A stretch of 22,597 bases of DNA. Source: an uncultured Archangium sp. Lineage in GTDB: Bacteria > Myxococcota > Myxococcia > Myxococcales > Myxococcaceae. The stretch's first letter is position 1. Each line of letters opens with the position of its first letter. The position numbers and the translations under genes are program-made. The stretch spans positions 1 through 22,597 of the forward strand of contig CAMLFP010000049.1 in assembly GCA_946479335.1 (NCBI GenBank). The letters are read 5' to 3'. The notes under the pieces were generated by a model, which saw nothing but the letters and a program-made list of their open reading frames with translations, searched no databases and was not told the origin of the DNA. This document shows, piece after piece, positions 15,326 through 22,443 of the stretch.

Positions 15326-16095
15326 GGCTTCTGCGAAGGCAGGCCGCGGTTCATCACCTCAGAGAGCGTGCGCTGCGCGTAGCCCTTCGGCAGCTCGAAC
15401 TTCGCGGCCGGCTGCGTCGCACCGGAGATGCTCTTGAGCGTCATCTCCGACCGCGTGCCGCCGGGCAGGGTGCGGGTGCGCCACACCACGAGGCCCGGCG
15501 CGGCGCTCATGTCGTCGACCTCGCCCTGCGCCTCGGCGGGCAGCGCGATGCGCATCGCGGCCACGTAGTCCTTCACCGGCACGCCGACGTCTTTCCACGA
15601 CGCGAAGCAGCCCTCGCCGGCGACGACACCGTCGCGCTTGATGACGTAGTCGACGCACGAAAAGCCCGACACGGTGCGCGCGGGGCCGTCCTTCTTCTCC
15701 CACGTGGTGACGGGCTTCTTCGCCGCGGCGGGCTGCTGCGCGAGCATCGTCTGCTCCATGCGCGCGCGCTTCTCGGGCGGCAGTTTGGCGAGCTGTTCGG
15801 CCAGCTCCGCGCGGAAGCGCTCCTGGTTCGGGCCTTCGCCCTTCGGCTGCTGATCAGGCATCACCACGACCTCTTTGTGCTCGTGGTTGATGACGAACAT
15901 CGCCTTCTGGGTGGCGTCGCGCAGCATCACGCGCTTCGTCTGGCCTTCTTCGACCTCGAAGAGCGCCTTGTTGCCCTTCACCGACAACGACGAGCGCTGC
16001 GGCGGTTTGCCGGGCAGCACCGTCTCACTGGTGGCGGAGAGGTCAGCCAGCGCGAGGCTGGACGCAAGCAGCGACGAGAGGAGCAGGGTACGCAT
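15322..16095 (-). CDS. Secreted DUF4412-like protein
   Basis: A 257-residue protein with a Sec signal (MRTLLLSSLLASSLALA, cut near residue 17-18). The N-terminal beta region (SSLSVKGNKALFEVEEG, RVMLRDATQKAMFVINHEHKEVVVMP) matches the DUF4412 pattern of a short strand meander. A charged helical middle (about 85-135; RFRAELAEQLAKLPPEKRARMEQ) follows, then a second beta region with two Cys (GFSCVDY and GEGCFAS) that could form a disulfide. The gene starts 11 bp after the thioredoxin gene ends, which may be related, though thioredoxin has no export signal. The function is unknown; the family call is moderate. Confidence 0.7.
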   Translation of the reverse strand: MRTLLLSSLLASSLALADLSATSETVLPGKPPQRSSLSVKGNKALFEVEEGQTKRVMLRDATQKAMFVINHEHKEVVVMPDQQPKGEGPNQERFRAELAEQLAKLPPEKRARMEQTMLAQQPAAAKKPVTTWEKKDGPARTVSGFSCVDYVIKRDGVVAGEGCFASWKDVGVPVKDYVAAMRIALPAEAQGEVDDMSAAPGLVVWRTRTLPGGTRSEMTLKSISGATQPAAKFELPKGYAQRTLSEVMNRGLPSQKP

Positions 16096-16106
16096 ACCGC
16101 GCGACC

Positions 16107-16481
16107 CTACGCCTCCTTGGCCTTCGCTTCAGCGATCTCCGCCTTCACCTTGCTCATGTCGACGTCGCGGACCTGCTTGATGACCTGCTCGAGCGCGGCG
16201 GCGGGGAGCGCCCCGGCGTTCTGACCCAGCAGGATCCCGTCGCGGAAGATGGCCAGCGTGGGGATGCCGCGGATCTCAAAGGCCTGCGCCAGCGCCTGCT
16301 GCGCGTCGGTGTCGACCTTGGCGAAGGTGATGTCTTGATGGGTGTTGGCCGCGGCCTCGAAGGTCGGCGCGAAGGCGCGGCACGGCCCGCACCACGCGGC
16401 CCAGAAGTCGATGAAGAGGATCCCGCCCTTCTGGAGGGTCTCTTCGAAGTTCTTGTCGGTCAGTTCCAGCGTGCCAGCCAT
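16107..16481 (-). CDS. Thioredoxin-family protein
   Basis: A 124-residue thioredoxin, slightly longer than the usual 105-110 because of a helical Lys/Glu/Ala-rich tail. The active site is WCGPCR (Cys31 and Cys34) and the cis-Pro is Pro74 (RGIPTLAIF). There is no signal peptide, so it is cytoplasmic and reduces disulfides. An AAAGGA sequence lies 9 bp upstream of the ATG. It is the first gene of an operon with the DUF4412-like, hydrolase and small membrane proteins. The promoter region is shared with the divergent lamin-tail lipoprotein and contains a perfect palindrome. The symbol trxA is possible but paralogues are common, so I leave it blank. Confidence 0.95.
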   Translation of the reverse strand: MAGTLELTDKNFEETLQKGGILFIDFWAAWCGPCRAFAPTFEAAANTHQDITFAKVDTDAQQALAQAFEIRGIPTLAIFRDGILLGQNAGALPAAALEQVIKQVRDVDMSKVKAEIAEAKAKEA

Positions 16482-16516
16482 GGGTACGTCCTTTCGGCCT
16501 TGTTAGATGCGATGCG

Positions 16517-16540
16517 CGCGAAACGGTTTCGCGGGCCCGC
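16517..16540. promoter_or_regulatory. Palindromes in the thioredoxin/lipoprotein divergent promoter region
   Basis: A perfect 17-bp inverted repeat, CGCGAAAC-G-GTTTCGCG (16517-16533), abuts a second palindrome GCGGGCCCGC (16531-16540). The first lies 36 bp before the thioredoxin start and 57 bp before the lipoprotein start. It may be an operator; the regulator is unknown. Confidence 0.45.
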
Positions 16541-16589
16541 GCGGGGGGGTGACAAGCATATGGGGCAAAGTTCGGCTATGGGGCGCGCC

Positions 16590-18326
16590 ATGAATGCACG
16601 CCTCACGCTGGTCTTCGCTTTCGGCATCGGCACGTTGTTGGGAGCGCCGCTCTCGTCGTGCGGTACGCGCCCCGCGTGCGGGCCCGCCAACTGTGCGACC
16701 GGGTGTTGCGATGACCTCGGCGAGTGCCGCGACGGCACCGAAGCGACGGCGTGCGGCCGGCGCGGCGGGTGGTGTGAGGCCTGCGCGGTGGGCAACAGCT
16801 GCTCCGAAGGGGTGTGCGTCGGCGGAACGGTGACGGGCGGCGGCGCGGGCGCGACGGGCGGCGGGGCGGCCACCGGCGGCGGCGCGGCGACCACCGGAGG
16901 CGGCACCGCGACGACCGACGGTGGCCTGGACGACGGCGGCGTGACCGACGGCGGAGCGACGGCGACGTGCGGCGTCGACGGCACGCTGAACTTCGTGAAC
17001 AAGGTGGCCTTCATCGACGGCGGCACGACCACCGGCGCGGGCAACGACATCACGCTGACGTGCTTCCCCAGCCTCAGCCGCGGAGATGACGTCGTGTACT
17101 ACTTCGCGTTGAGCACCGCGGGCGGGTTCAGCGCCGACCTCACCTTCGACAACACCGTCGGCGCCTTCGGTGGCCTGGCGCTCACCAACTACGGCTCGTG
17201 CGAGCCGCGCAGCACCGGCCCGCAAGACTGCACGGAGCCCATCAACGAGACCACCAACATCACCACCTCGCTCCCCGCGGGCCAGTACGGCCTCGTGGTG
17301 AAGAGCTACCCGGGCAACAGCGGCACCTTCTGGCTGCGCGTCAGCACCGACGCGGGCGTGGCGGGCGGCGGCCCGGCCGGCGGAGGCAGCGGCAACACCG
17401 GTGGCGGCTCGGGCGGCGGCCCCGCCGGATGGAACTGCCCGGCGCGCTTCTATGACGCCAACGATGGGTGCGACTGCGGCTGCGGCATCCGCGACCCCGA
17501 CTGCCCCTCGTCGTTGACCTCGGTGTGCGACTACTGCTCCAGCGAGGGCTCGTGCGCGAACGACGGCAGCGCCAACCAGTGCGACACCTCGCTGCTGACG
17601 TCGAACAACAACGCGACCTGCGGCGGCGCGGGCACCGGCGGCGGCACGGGGACGACGGGCGGCGGCACCGGCACCACCGGCGGCGGCACGGGCGCGACGG
17701 GCGGCGGCACCGGCAGCGGCACCTGCGTGCCTCCCGACGGCGTGGTGATCAGCGCGGTGTACTCGAACGGCGGCAACAGCGGCGCCACGTACTCGTTCGA
17801 CTACGTCGAGCTGCACAACCGCTCCTCCTCGGCCGTGTCGCTGACGAACTGGTCGCTGCAGTACGGCTCCGGCGGCAACAGCAACCAGTTCACGACGAAG
17901 GTGAACCTGACCGGCACCATCGCGGCGGGCGGCTACCTGCTGGTGCGCGGCGCGGAAGGCACCAGCGTGCCCAACGTGGAGCTCCCGGTGAGCTACGACC
18001 TCGACCGCAGCACGGGCACGCCCGCGCTGGCGTTGGGTGGCTCGGCGGGCAAGCTGGCGTTGGTGAAGAGCCAGACCGCGCTGACGGGGTGCCCGTCGAC
18101 GGTGGGCGCGGCGAACAACGTCGCCGACTTCGTCGCCTGGGGCACCACCAGCTGCTCGCCGTTGGGGAGCCCGACCGCGCAGCCCAGCGGCACCACCGCG
18201 CTCTTCCGGAACGACGAGCGCTGCGCGCACACCAACCAGAACTCGGCTGACTTCTCGGTGTCGGCGGTCGGCGCGACGGCGCCTCGCAACGCCAGCACCG
18301 CGACGAACACCTGCGTCTGTCCGTAG
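16590..18326 (+). CDS. Cys-rich, lamin-tail-domain lipoprotein
   Basis: A 578-residue protein. I chose the ATG at 16590 because MNARLTLVFAFGIGTLLGAP leads into lipobox LSSC (Cys24); ATGs at 16560 and 16578 are in frame and possible. Domains in order are: a short Cys-rich knot (about 25-75); a Gly/Thr/Ala/Asp-rich linker (to about 125); a beta-sandwich similar to pre-peptidase C-terminal domains (about 128-255, ending LPAGQYGLVVKSYPG); a second linker; a compact Cys-rich module with WNCP, CDCGCG (294-299) and DPDCP; a GGGTGTT tandem linker; and a lamin-tail domain (from about 384). Lamin-tail domains in bacteria are surface or nuclease-associated. It is predicted to be exposed on the outer membrane; its role is unknown. 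Confidence 0.85.
   Translation: MNARLTLVFAFGIGTLLGAPLSSCGTRPACGPANCATGCCDDLGECRDGTEATACGRRGGWCEACAVGNSCSEGVCVGGTVTGGGAGATGGGAATGGGAATTGGGTATTDGGLDDGGVTDGGATATCGVDGTLNFVNKVAFIDGGTTTGAGNDITLTCFPSLSRGDDVVYYFALSTAGGFSADLTFDNTVGAFGGLALTNYGSCEPRSTGPQDCTEPINETTNITTSLPAGQYGLVVKSYPGNSGTFWLRVSTDAGVAGGGPAGGGSGNTGGGSGGGPAGWNCPARFYDANDGCDCGCGIRDPDCPSSLTSVCDYCSSEGSCANDGSANQCDTSLLTSNNNATCGGAGTGGGTGTTGGGTGTTGGGTGATGGGTGSGTCVPPDGVVISAVYSNGGNSGATYSFDYVELHNRSSSAVSLTNWSLQYGSGGNSNQFTTKVNLTGTIAAGGYLLVRGAEGTSVPNVELPVSYDLDRSTGTPALALGGSAGKLALVKSQTALTGCPSTVGAANNVADFVAWGTTSCSPLGSPTAQPSGTTALFRNDERCAHTNQNSADFSVSAVGATAPRNASTATNTCVCP
17637..17714 (+). repeat. 21-bp tandem repeat encoding GGGTGTT units
   Basis: Three full units (17637-17657, 17658-17678, 17679-17699) and a partial fourth encode GGGTGTT-like heptapeptides joining the Cys-rich module to the lamin-tail domain. 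Unit changes keep the frame, so only linker length would vary. Confidence 0.85.
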
Positions 18327-18362
18327 TCAGCGCGGCGCGGCTCCAGCGCGAATGAACGCAAG

Positions 18363-18397
18363 ACACCCGCTCGCGCCTGCGTGCGGGTGTTTTTGTT
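18363..18397 (+). terminator. Intrinsic terminator after the lamin-tail lipoprotein gene
   Basis: An ACACCCGC stem (18363-18370) pairs perfectly with GCGGGTGT (18383-18390) across a 12-base loop and is followed directly by TTTTTGTT. It starts 37 bp after the stop and is the clearest terminator in the window. Confidence 0.85.
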
Positions 18398-18800
18398 GGT
18401 GCGCAGGCTTGAGGGTGGTTGGTCGTTCACTGAATCAGCGGGTGCTCGTCGCTGGCTGGCGCGTCCTTTCGAGCCGCACGCGGCCAAGCTGTGGAGAACT
18501 CCCATTTCGCTTCCGGGGGCTCCCGCCCGCCGCCCGCCACCCAACTGGTTGCTGGCGCTTCGACGAGCGCGCCCTCCCTCAAAAGCCCAGCCACCACCGA
18601 GTCGCATCACTGCCCTGCGCAGTTCGAGCCGCGCCCGTCCCTCTCTGCACACAGTGATGCAACAGCACGGGTTCGTTCCTCCGGGAGTCCAACGCCTGGC
18701 GTATTGCCGGCCGAAGTCGAGAGGCACGCGCGAAGAGGGCAGGGTGCAGGCCAGCATCAGCCCCACGTTCTTCAAGAGCCCGCGCTGGCGAGATGCAAAC
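18398..18800. other. Gene-poor gap, about 400 bp
   Basis: No convincing gene was found here. Open frames exist on both strands but have unstructured Arg/Ser/Gly/Cys-rich translations. One on the minus strand begins MKNVGLMLACTLPSSRVPL and continues with a Cys-rich stretch, and it resembles a decayed or chance frame. No promoter, terminator or RNA gene was seen beyond the hairpin before it. Confidence 0.5.
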
Positions 18801-19613
18801 TCACGACGACGCGTGGAGCCGCGCGTAACGAGACGGCGAGAACCCGGTGAGCGCCTTGAAGTCGCGCGCGAAGTGGGCCTGGTCCGCGTAGCCCAGCGTC
18901 TGGGCCAACTGCGTGAGCGACTGCTTCTGCTGCTCGAGCTCCAGCAGCGCCGCGTGGAGCCGGTAGCGCTGAATCATCCACTTCGGGGAGATGCCGACGG
19001 CGTCGTGGAACCAGCGCTGCAGCTCGCGCAGATGCATCCCGGCGCGCGCGCGGAGCTGCTCCACGGAGGTGACGGTGCGGTCTTCTGTCGCTGCATGCAC
19101 GAGTGACGCGAGCAGCGGCGCGTCATGCGCAGGCGGTGGGAGCAACGCACTCCAGAAGCCGCTCGCGCGCTGCACACGCTGCGCGTCATCGACGGCAGAC
19201 GCCATCGCGTCGCGGTAGGCCCGCGCTTTCTTCGCGCCGATGACGCGGCTCAAGCTCACGGTGGTGTCGGTGAGCGTCGAGACCGGCGCTCCCAGCAGCG
19301 GGCGAAACGCACCGGGCAAGAACTTGGCGGCGAACGCGCGCGATTCGCCTTTCAGCACGCGCGTGAAGCGCCCGGTGACGACGCCCACCACGCGCACCTC
19401 ATCGCCTTCCCACACGACGTGAATCGACGGGTGCGGCAGCGACGACGCCGCGTGCGTCACGCCCTTCGGCAGGTGCCACGACACCGACCAGAAGTGCTCG
19501 AGGTGCTGGTTCAACGGCGCGTCGACCTCGTAGCGGAGGTGCGTCAGCTCGAGCCCCGGCGCAGCGGGCTGCTTGATGATGCCGCGCGGCGGTGAACGTT
19601 TGAGGCGGGTCAT
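18801..19613 (-). CDS. AraC-family regulator with DUF6597-type N-terminal domain
   Basis: A 270-residue protein. The ATG at 19613 is preceded by AAGGA at 7 bp. The N-terminal domain (about 25-165) carries LNQHLEHFWSVSWHL, PHPSIHVVWEG and AAKFLPGAFRPLLG, the pattern of the DUF6597 sensor domain. The C-terminal two helix-turn-helix units include SVEQLRARAGMHLRELQRWF and SLTQLAQTLGYADQAHFARDF followed by GFSPSRYA, the classical AraC signature. It is divergent from the SRPBCC gene across 51 bp, so it probably controls that gene and itself. No ligand can be proposed from sequence. Confidence 0.93.
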   Translation of the reverse strand: MTRLKRSPPRGIIKQPAAPGLELTHLRYEVDAPLNQHLEHFWSVSWHLPKGVTHAASSLPHPSIHVVWEGDEVRVVGVVTGRFTRVLKGESRAFAAKFLPGAFRPLLGAPVSTLTDTTVSLSRVIGAKKARAYRDAMASAVDDAQRVQRASGFWSALLPPPAHDAPLLASLVHAATEDRTVTSVEQLRARAGMHLRELQRWFHDAVGISPKWMIQRYRLHAALLELEQQKQSLTQLAQTLGYADQAHFARDFKALTGFSPSRYARLHASS

Positions 19614-19664
19614 GTCGCATTCCTTCAAGTGCGTCGCGCCGCGGACGCGTAGGTCAACCGCACC

Positions 19665-20120
19665 ATGAAGACCATCACTGCCAGCCTCTACATCGCTGCG
19701 AAGCCGGAGCCGATTTTCGACGCGCTCACGAAGGCGCCCGGCGTCGCCGCGCTGCTCTTCGGAAGCCGGCTCGAGACCACCTTCGAACCCGGCGCGCCCT
19801 ACGCGTACGTCGGGCCCGACGGGAAGGGCGGTGAGGCGGTGCACGTCGAAGGCGAGGTGCTCGCCTGCGAGCCGGGCAAGCGCCTGGTGCTGCGTCACCG
19901 CACAGGGCCGCTGTGGCGCGGCGCGGGGAAGGTCTTCTCGTCACGGCTCACGTACGCGCTCGAAGACCAGGGCTTCGCGACGCGGCTGACGGTGACGCAC
20001 GACGAAATCGAAGACGACGACCCGGGCTACGCCCACAACCAGGAAGGCTGGCTGATCTTCGTCTCGCGGCTCAAGACGTACGTGGAGACCGGCAAGTCGT
20101 TCGACGTGCCGATGGGGTGA
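19665..20120 (+). CDS. SRPBCC/AHSA1-like protein
   Basis: A 151-residue protein of the START/AHSA1 helix-grip fold, with no signal peptide. It opens ITASLYIAAKPEPIFDALTKAPGV, then has a beta meander including VEGEVLACEPGKRLVLRHR and ATRLTVTHDEIEDDD, and ends in the C-terminal helix EGWLIFVSRLKTYVETGK. These proteins bind hydrophobic ligands or activate Hsp90-like ATPases; a co-chaperone role is not supported by context. The divergent AraC regulator is the likely controller. Its stop codon TGA is immediately followed by the opposing gene's stop (TGATCA). Confidence 0.88.
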   Translation: MKTITASLYIAAKPEPIFDALTKAPGVAALLFGSRLETTFEPGAPYAYVGPDGKGGEAVHVEGEVLACEPGKRLVLRHRTGPLWRGAGKVFSSRLTYALEDQGFATRLTVTHDEIEDDDPGYAHNQEGWLIFVSRLKTYVETGKSFDVPMG

Positions 20121-20672
20121 TCAGTCCTTCCACTCCACGCGCCACCACGCGTGCTCGCCGTCATCGCGGAGGTGCGTCACCACGATGTCGCTGGCGCCCA
20201 GCATCCGCGGGCACTCTTCCAGCACGCCCTCGTAATAGCTGCGCGGGCCGACCAGCGGCCCCAGCTCCAGCTCGAGCGCGTTGGGGGAGAGCTCCGTCAC
20301 CTTGCCCTCGATGTAGTTGTTGCCGTTCTTCATCACCGTGCCGAAGCGCTTCATCGCGCGCCGCACGCCGAGCAGCTTCGCGGCCTGCAGCACCGCGCGG
20401 CCCAGCAGCGTCGCCTCGAGGCCGCGGCGCACCGCGAGCCGGCCCACCTCGCGCATCGCGTCGGCCTCCGGTTGCCCGGGGAACCGGTGGCGCGCGGCGA
20501 TGCCGACGAACTTGAAGAACACCGCCGCGGGGTACGCCGGTTGGAGGTTCACCGTCAGGTCGAGCCCCGCGTTGCGCAGCTTCGCGAGCAGCTCCGCGTC
20601 GCTACGCGCCTCGAGGGCGCCCAGCAGCAGGCCCTCGATGGTCTGCCTGAATTCGAACCGTTCTTGCTCCAT
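20121..20672 (-). CDS. DUF2378-like (TIGR02265) myxobacterial protein
   Basis: A 183-residue protein from the ATG at 20672; a GTG at 20684 adds four residues. Features are FRQTIEGLLLGAL at the start, then LRNAGLDLTVNLQPAYPAAVFFKF, a Gly/Arg-rich helix (EATLLGRAVLQAAKLLG), a beta stretch NNYIEGKVTELSPNALELELG, and a C-terminal WWRVEW. The length and layout fit the DUF2378/TIGR02265 family, which is expanded in Myxococcus and relatives and has no known function. No membrane segment or signal is visible. It ends back-to-back with the SRPBCC gene and lies downstream of the MATE gene in the same direction with a 33-bp gap. Confidence 0.8.
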   Translation of the reverse strand: MEQERFEFRQTIEGLLLGALEARSDAELLAKLRNAGLDLTVNLQPAYPAAVFFKFVGIAARHRFPGQPEADAMREVGRLAVRRGLEATLLGRAVLQAAKLLGVRRAMKRFGTVMKNGNNYIEGKVTELSPNALELELGPLVGPRSYYEGVLEECPRMLGASDIVVTHLRDDGEHAWWRVEWKD

Positions 20673-20705
20673 GTGGGCGCGCACTCTAGCCGAGGCGCCG
20701 GCGCG

Positions 20706-22052
20706 TCAGACGAGGTGGTGCTCGACGAGCTGGATGCGGCGCCACGCACCCACGCGGAAGCGCACGAACAACATCGCCGCCAGCGCCGCGAGGTGGAAGA
20801 CGAACCAGCTGACCGCCTGCACGCCGTTCCACCCCAGGGTGTGCACGGTGAAGTAGCTGCCGGGCGCGAACACCAGCCACGCCAGCGCGATGCGCATCAT
20901 CATCGGCACGAAGGTGTCGCCCGCGCCGCGCAGCGTCTCCGTCAGCGTCATCGCCATCGCGTCGAACAGGCCCCACAGCGCCGCCACCCGCAGCATCTGC
21001 ACCCCGATGGCCACCACCTCCGCGCCGTGCGCGCCCTCGGCCGCGAAGCCGATGAGCACCTGCGGAATCAGCAGGCACACCAGGCCCACCGTGCCCTGCC
21101 ACACGAAGGCCGTCTTCATCGTCAACCGGAGGATGCCCGGCACGTCGTCGCGGCGGTTCGCGCCGATGGCCTGCCCCACCAGAATCGCGCCGGAGCTCCC
21201 CAGCCCGAAGGCCGGCATGAACGACACCGAGTTCACCGTCAGCACCGCGTTCATCGCCGCCAGCGTCGTGGTGCCCAGCGAGGCCATCACCACGTTGGTG
21301 AAGAACACGAAGCTGCCGAACTCGAAGAACCAGTTGAAGCCCTCCGGCACGCCGAAGCGCAGCATGCGCAGGAACTCCCGCGCCGACAGCTTCGTGGGCG
21401 CGCCCTCGCGGAGGAAGTAGAGGAAGAAGCCGAGGAAGGCCACGCCCGACGCCAGCGCGCTGGCCATCGCCGAGCCGGGCACGCCCAGCGCCGGCAACCC
21501 GAGGTGCCCGTCGATGAGCAGCCAGTTGCCCGCGACGTTCAAGGTCATCGCGCAGAGGTTGGCCACCATGCCCGGCAGCGTGCGGCCGAGGCCACCGAAG
21601 TAGCTCCCCAGCGCCTCGAGGCCGATGACCGCGCCGCCCGACAACAGGCGGATTCGCAGGTACGCGCCCATCAGGTTGCGCACGTCGGGCTCGTACGGGA
21701 GCAGCTCCAGCACCTGGTCGATGGCCGGCCACGCCGCGAGGCACGCCAGCTCGGTCACCGCGGCGAGCATCAGGCCGTACCAGCCGTAGCGCCGCGCGCC
21801 CGCGAGGTCGCCCTTCGCGAAGAGCTGACTCGAGAAGCTCTGCACGATGAAGCTGATGCCCAGCGGCAACATCAACACCGTCATCGCGTTGATGGCGCCG
21901 GTGGCCGTCGAGGCCAGCGCCGAGGCGCCGAGGTGCGCCACCAGCAGCGCGTCAGACAGCGAGATGACGGTCTGGCTCGCGCGGCTCAGCACGATGGGCC
22001 ACGCCAGCGTCAGCAGGTCGCGAAGCGTCGCTTTCTGAACAGGCGCGTCCAT
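20706..22052 (-). CDS. MATE-family efflux transporter
   Basis: A 448-residue inner-membrane protein of normal MATE length with about 12 hydrophobic segments. Family features include LTLAWPIVLSRASQTVISLSDALLVAHLG at the N-terminus, GALSR/LG-type turns between helices, and the internal repeat halves (QSFSSQLFAKGD in the first, ILVGQAIGAN in the second). MATE proteins export cationic or organic toxins using H+ or Na+ gradients. There is no adjacent regulator. The ferredoxin-like gene upstream runs in the same direction with a 62-bp gap and could share a transcript. The substrate is unknown. Confidence 0.93.
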   Translation of the reverse strand: MDAPVQKATLRDLLTLAWPIVLSRASQTVISLSDALLVAHLGASALASTATGAINAMTVLMLPLGISFIVQSFSSQLFAKGDLAGARRYGWYGLMLAAVTELACLAAWPAIDQVLELLPYEPDVRNLMGAYLRIRLLSGGAVIGLEALGSYFGGLGRTLPGMVANLCAMTLNVAGNWLLIDGHLGLPALGVPGSAMASALASGVAFLGFFLYFLREGAPTKLSAREFLRMLRFGVPEGFNWFFEFGSFVFFTNVVMASLGTTTLAAMNAVLTVNSVSFMPAFGLGSSGAILVGQAIGANRRDDVPGILRLTMKTAFVWQGTVGLVCLLIPQVLIGFAAEGAHGAEVVAIGVQMLRVAALWGLFDAMAMTLTETLRGAGDTFVPMMMRIALAWLVFAPGSYFTVHTLGWNGVQAVSWFVFHLAALAAMLFVRFRVGAWRRIQLVEHHLV

Positions 22053-22114
22053 GTCGGAGGTCCGGCGGACGCGGCTTGAAGCACGCGCCTGACGCGGTGG
22101 CTACTGCCTGACGG

Positions 22115-22441
22115 TCAGTCGGCGTCGACGCCGGGCAGCAGGCGCTCCGGCAGCTCTCCGCCGGGCTCGAGCAGCGCGTACGCGCGCGCGGCCTTCACCA
22201 CCGCCAGCGCGTCGTCGTCGGAGTGCACCTCGGTGCGGGTGTACGTCGAGCGCTTCTTGCCCTCGAACTGCACGTTGCACGGCGAGTCGCACAGCGAGAG
22301 GCACTTCACCGCGTCGACGTCGAAGAGCGGCTTGAGGCCCAGGCGCTTGCGCAGCTTCTTCACCGCGTCGAACAGGTCTTCTCCGCGCTGGCCGCGGCCC
22401 TCGTCACACCGCACGCAGATGGAGATGACCGGCTTGCTCAT
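22115..22441 (-). CDS. DUF1636/thioredoxin-like ferredoxin-type metal-binding protein
   Basis: A 108-residue protein with five Cys: CVRC (9 and 12) and CLSLCDSPC (47, 51, 55). The spacing resembles thioredoxin-like [2Fe-2S] ferredoxins and the DUF1636 metal-binding family, with a following TYTRTEVH strand and a C-terminal helix ending GELPERLLPG. It is probably cytoplasmic and redox-active or metal-binding. The ATG at 22441 has a TGG-rich repeat 3 bp upstream, so its promoter lies in, or beyond, the 55-bp repeat. DUF1636 members are sometimes linked with cobalamin or zinc functions; nothing in this window points to either. Confidence 0.8.
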   Translation of the reverse strand: MSKPVISICVRCDEGRGQRGEDLFDAVKKLRKRLGLKPLFDVDAVKCLSLCDSPCNVQFEGKKRSTYTRTEVHSDDDALAVVKAARAYALLEPGGELPERLLPGVDAD

Positions 22442-22443
22442 GG

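Noticed and set aside
17637..17714. GGGTGTT tandem repeat as a phase-variation switch
   Set aside because: The unit is 21 bp, so unit changes alter only linker length and cannot switch the frame.
16503..18230. Long minus-strand frame opposite the lamin-tail lipoprotein
   Set aside because: The translation is repetitive Arg/Ala/Val and has no fold pattern. It mirrors the glycine-rich linkers of the real gene.
18381..19106. Plus-strand gene across the gap and the AraC gene
   Set aside because: The frame is unstructured and its second half is the reverse of the AraC coding sequence.
20151..22079. 642-codon plus-strand frame opposite the MATE and DUF2378-like genes
   Set aside because: It is His/Arg/Glu-rich with no domain, and it spans two genes that have clear family motifs on the other strand.
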